Assembly: GCA_965220935.1 (NCBI GenBank)
Contig: OZ244857.1
Span: 2,356,001 to 2,420,000, forward strand
Length of the DNA stretch: 64,000 nucleotides
Source: Bin80 sp965220935
GTDB lineage: Bacteria; Bacteroidota; Rhodothermia; Rhodothermales; Bin80
Reading direction: 5' to 3'
Position 1 is the stretch's first letter. The number at the start of each line of letters is the position of its first letter. The notes beneath the pieces were generated by a model, which was given only the letters and a program-made list of their open reading frames with translations, made no database searches and was not told where the DNA came from. The translations under genes and the position numbers were made by a program. Below, in pieces: positions 63,905 to 64,000 of the stretch.

Positions 63905-64000
63905 ACTGAATTATGACTAAAGAGTTCGTCAGGTTAGTCGTGGTAGAGTTAAGATCCAATCCTGACCGAACCCCTGAGGATATTAATGTTTAATGAACGC

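Noticed and set aside
63913..63993. 26-codon frame after the metal operator
   Set aside because: It begins ATGACTAAAGAG and ends in TAA with no hydrophobic or conserved character; probably chance.

Overview
The window looks like a chromosome segment of a Bacteroidota/Rhodothermota-type bacterium (FCB group), probably a host- or particle-associated lineage known from metagenomes. Two giant secreted proteins end in NYPNPF-type C-terminal domains typical of type IX secretion. There are also Tat-signal Gfo/Idh/MocA oxidoreductases, a secreted M16 protease, a CarboxypepD_reg outer-membrane protein, and weak Shine-Dalgarno signals. Many mobile elements are in decay. I see no rRNA, tRNA or CRISPR array. 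The lineage assignment is inference from protein types, not a search.

Layout. 1-7.4 kb: tail of an ECF-type sigma factor, a possible 31-aa membrane peptide, a PLP-dependent Cys/Met enzyme, a decayed IS1634-type element, then a leftward operon of two Gfo/Idh/MocA oxidoreductases with a lipoprotein and a small protein. 7.4-13 kb: a frameshifted DDE IS (14-bp ends, 4-bp target duplication), then leftward secreted proteins including a split lipoprotein/HEKKH locus. 13.4-19.4 kb: an ADP-ribosylglycohydrolase, then a three-gene set encoding a membrane-anchored LRR protein with a cytosolic GrpE-like domain, an Hsp70, and a TerB/J-domain-like protein. This reads as one chaperone module attached to an extracytoplasmic sensor. 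19.4-24.9 kb: M16 protease, DsbA-like thioredoxin, dienelactone hydrolase, and a HicB-like gene with a cut-off HicA toxin.

25-32.3 kb: an island of mobile-element remains. It holds a transposase fragment, an ORF-less group II intron interrupted by a 2000-bp IS, a DoxX-esterase fusion, and an intact IS1634-type element flanked by a 79-bp duplication. 32.4-39.8 kb: AAA/DUF4143 ATPase, murA, a multiheme cytochrome c-TPR membrane protein and an FAD oxidoreductase. 39.8-47.8 kb: a 1.7-kb non-coding stretch with a probable second intron fragment and a long inverted repeat, then a full-length TnpB lacking two of its three RuvC catalytic acids. Seven bases after it starts a 1684-aa spondin/Calx-beta adhesin. 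48-53.2 kb: a Cache-like sensor protein, a CoA-binding protein, an EcoRI-type adenine methyltransferase paired with a DUF262-HNH protein, and PPK2. 53.2-59.4 kb: a G+C-rich 1831-aa fibronectin-III protein whose 5' end carries a nine-C tract that looks like an on/off switch. 59.6-64 kb: biotinyl carrier protein and NAD-dependent epimerase (overlapping genes), then an outer-membrane protein and a Zn/Mn-binding lipoprotein behind a TTTAGGC-TT-GCCTAAA palindrome.

Strongest leads: the LRR-GrpE/Hsp70/TerB-J module, the nuclease-dead TnpB abutting a surface adhesin, the poly-C switch, and the group II intron with unoccupied copies of its insertion site.
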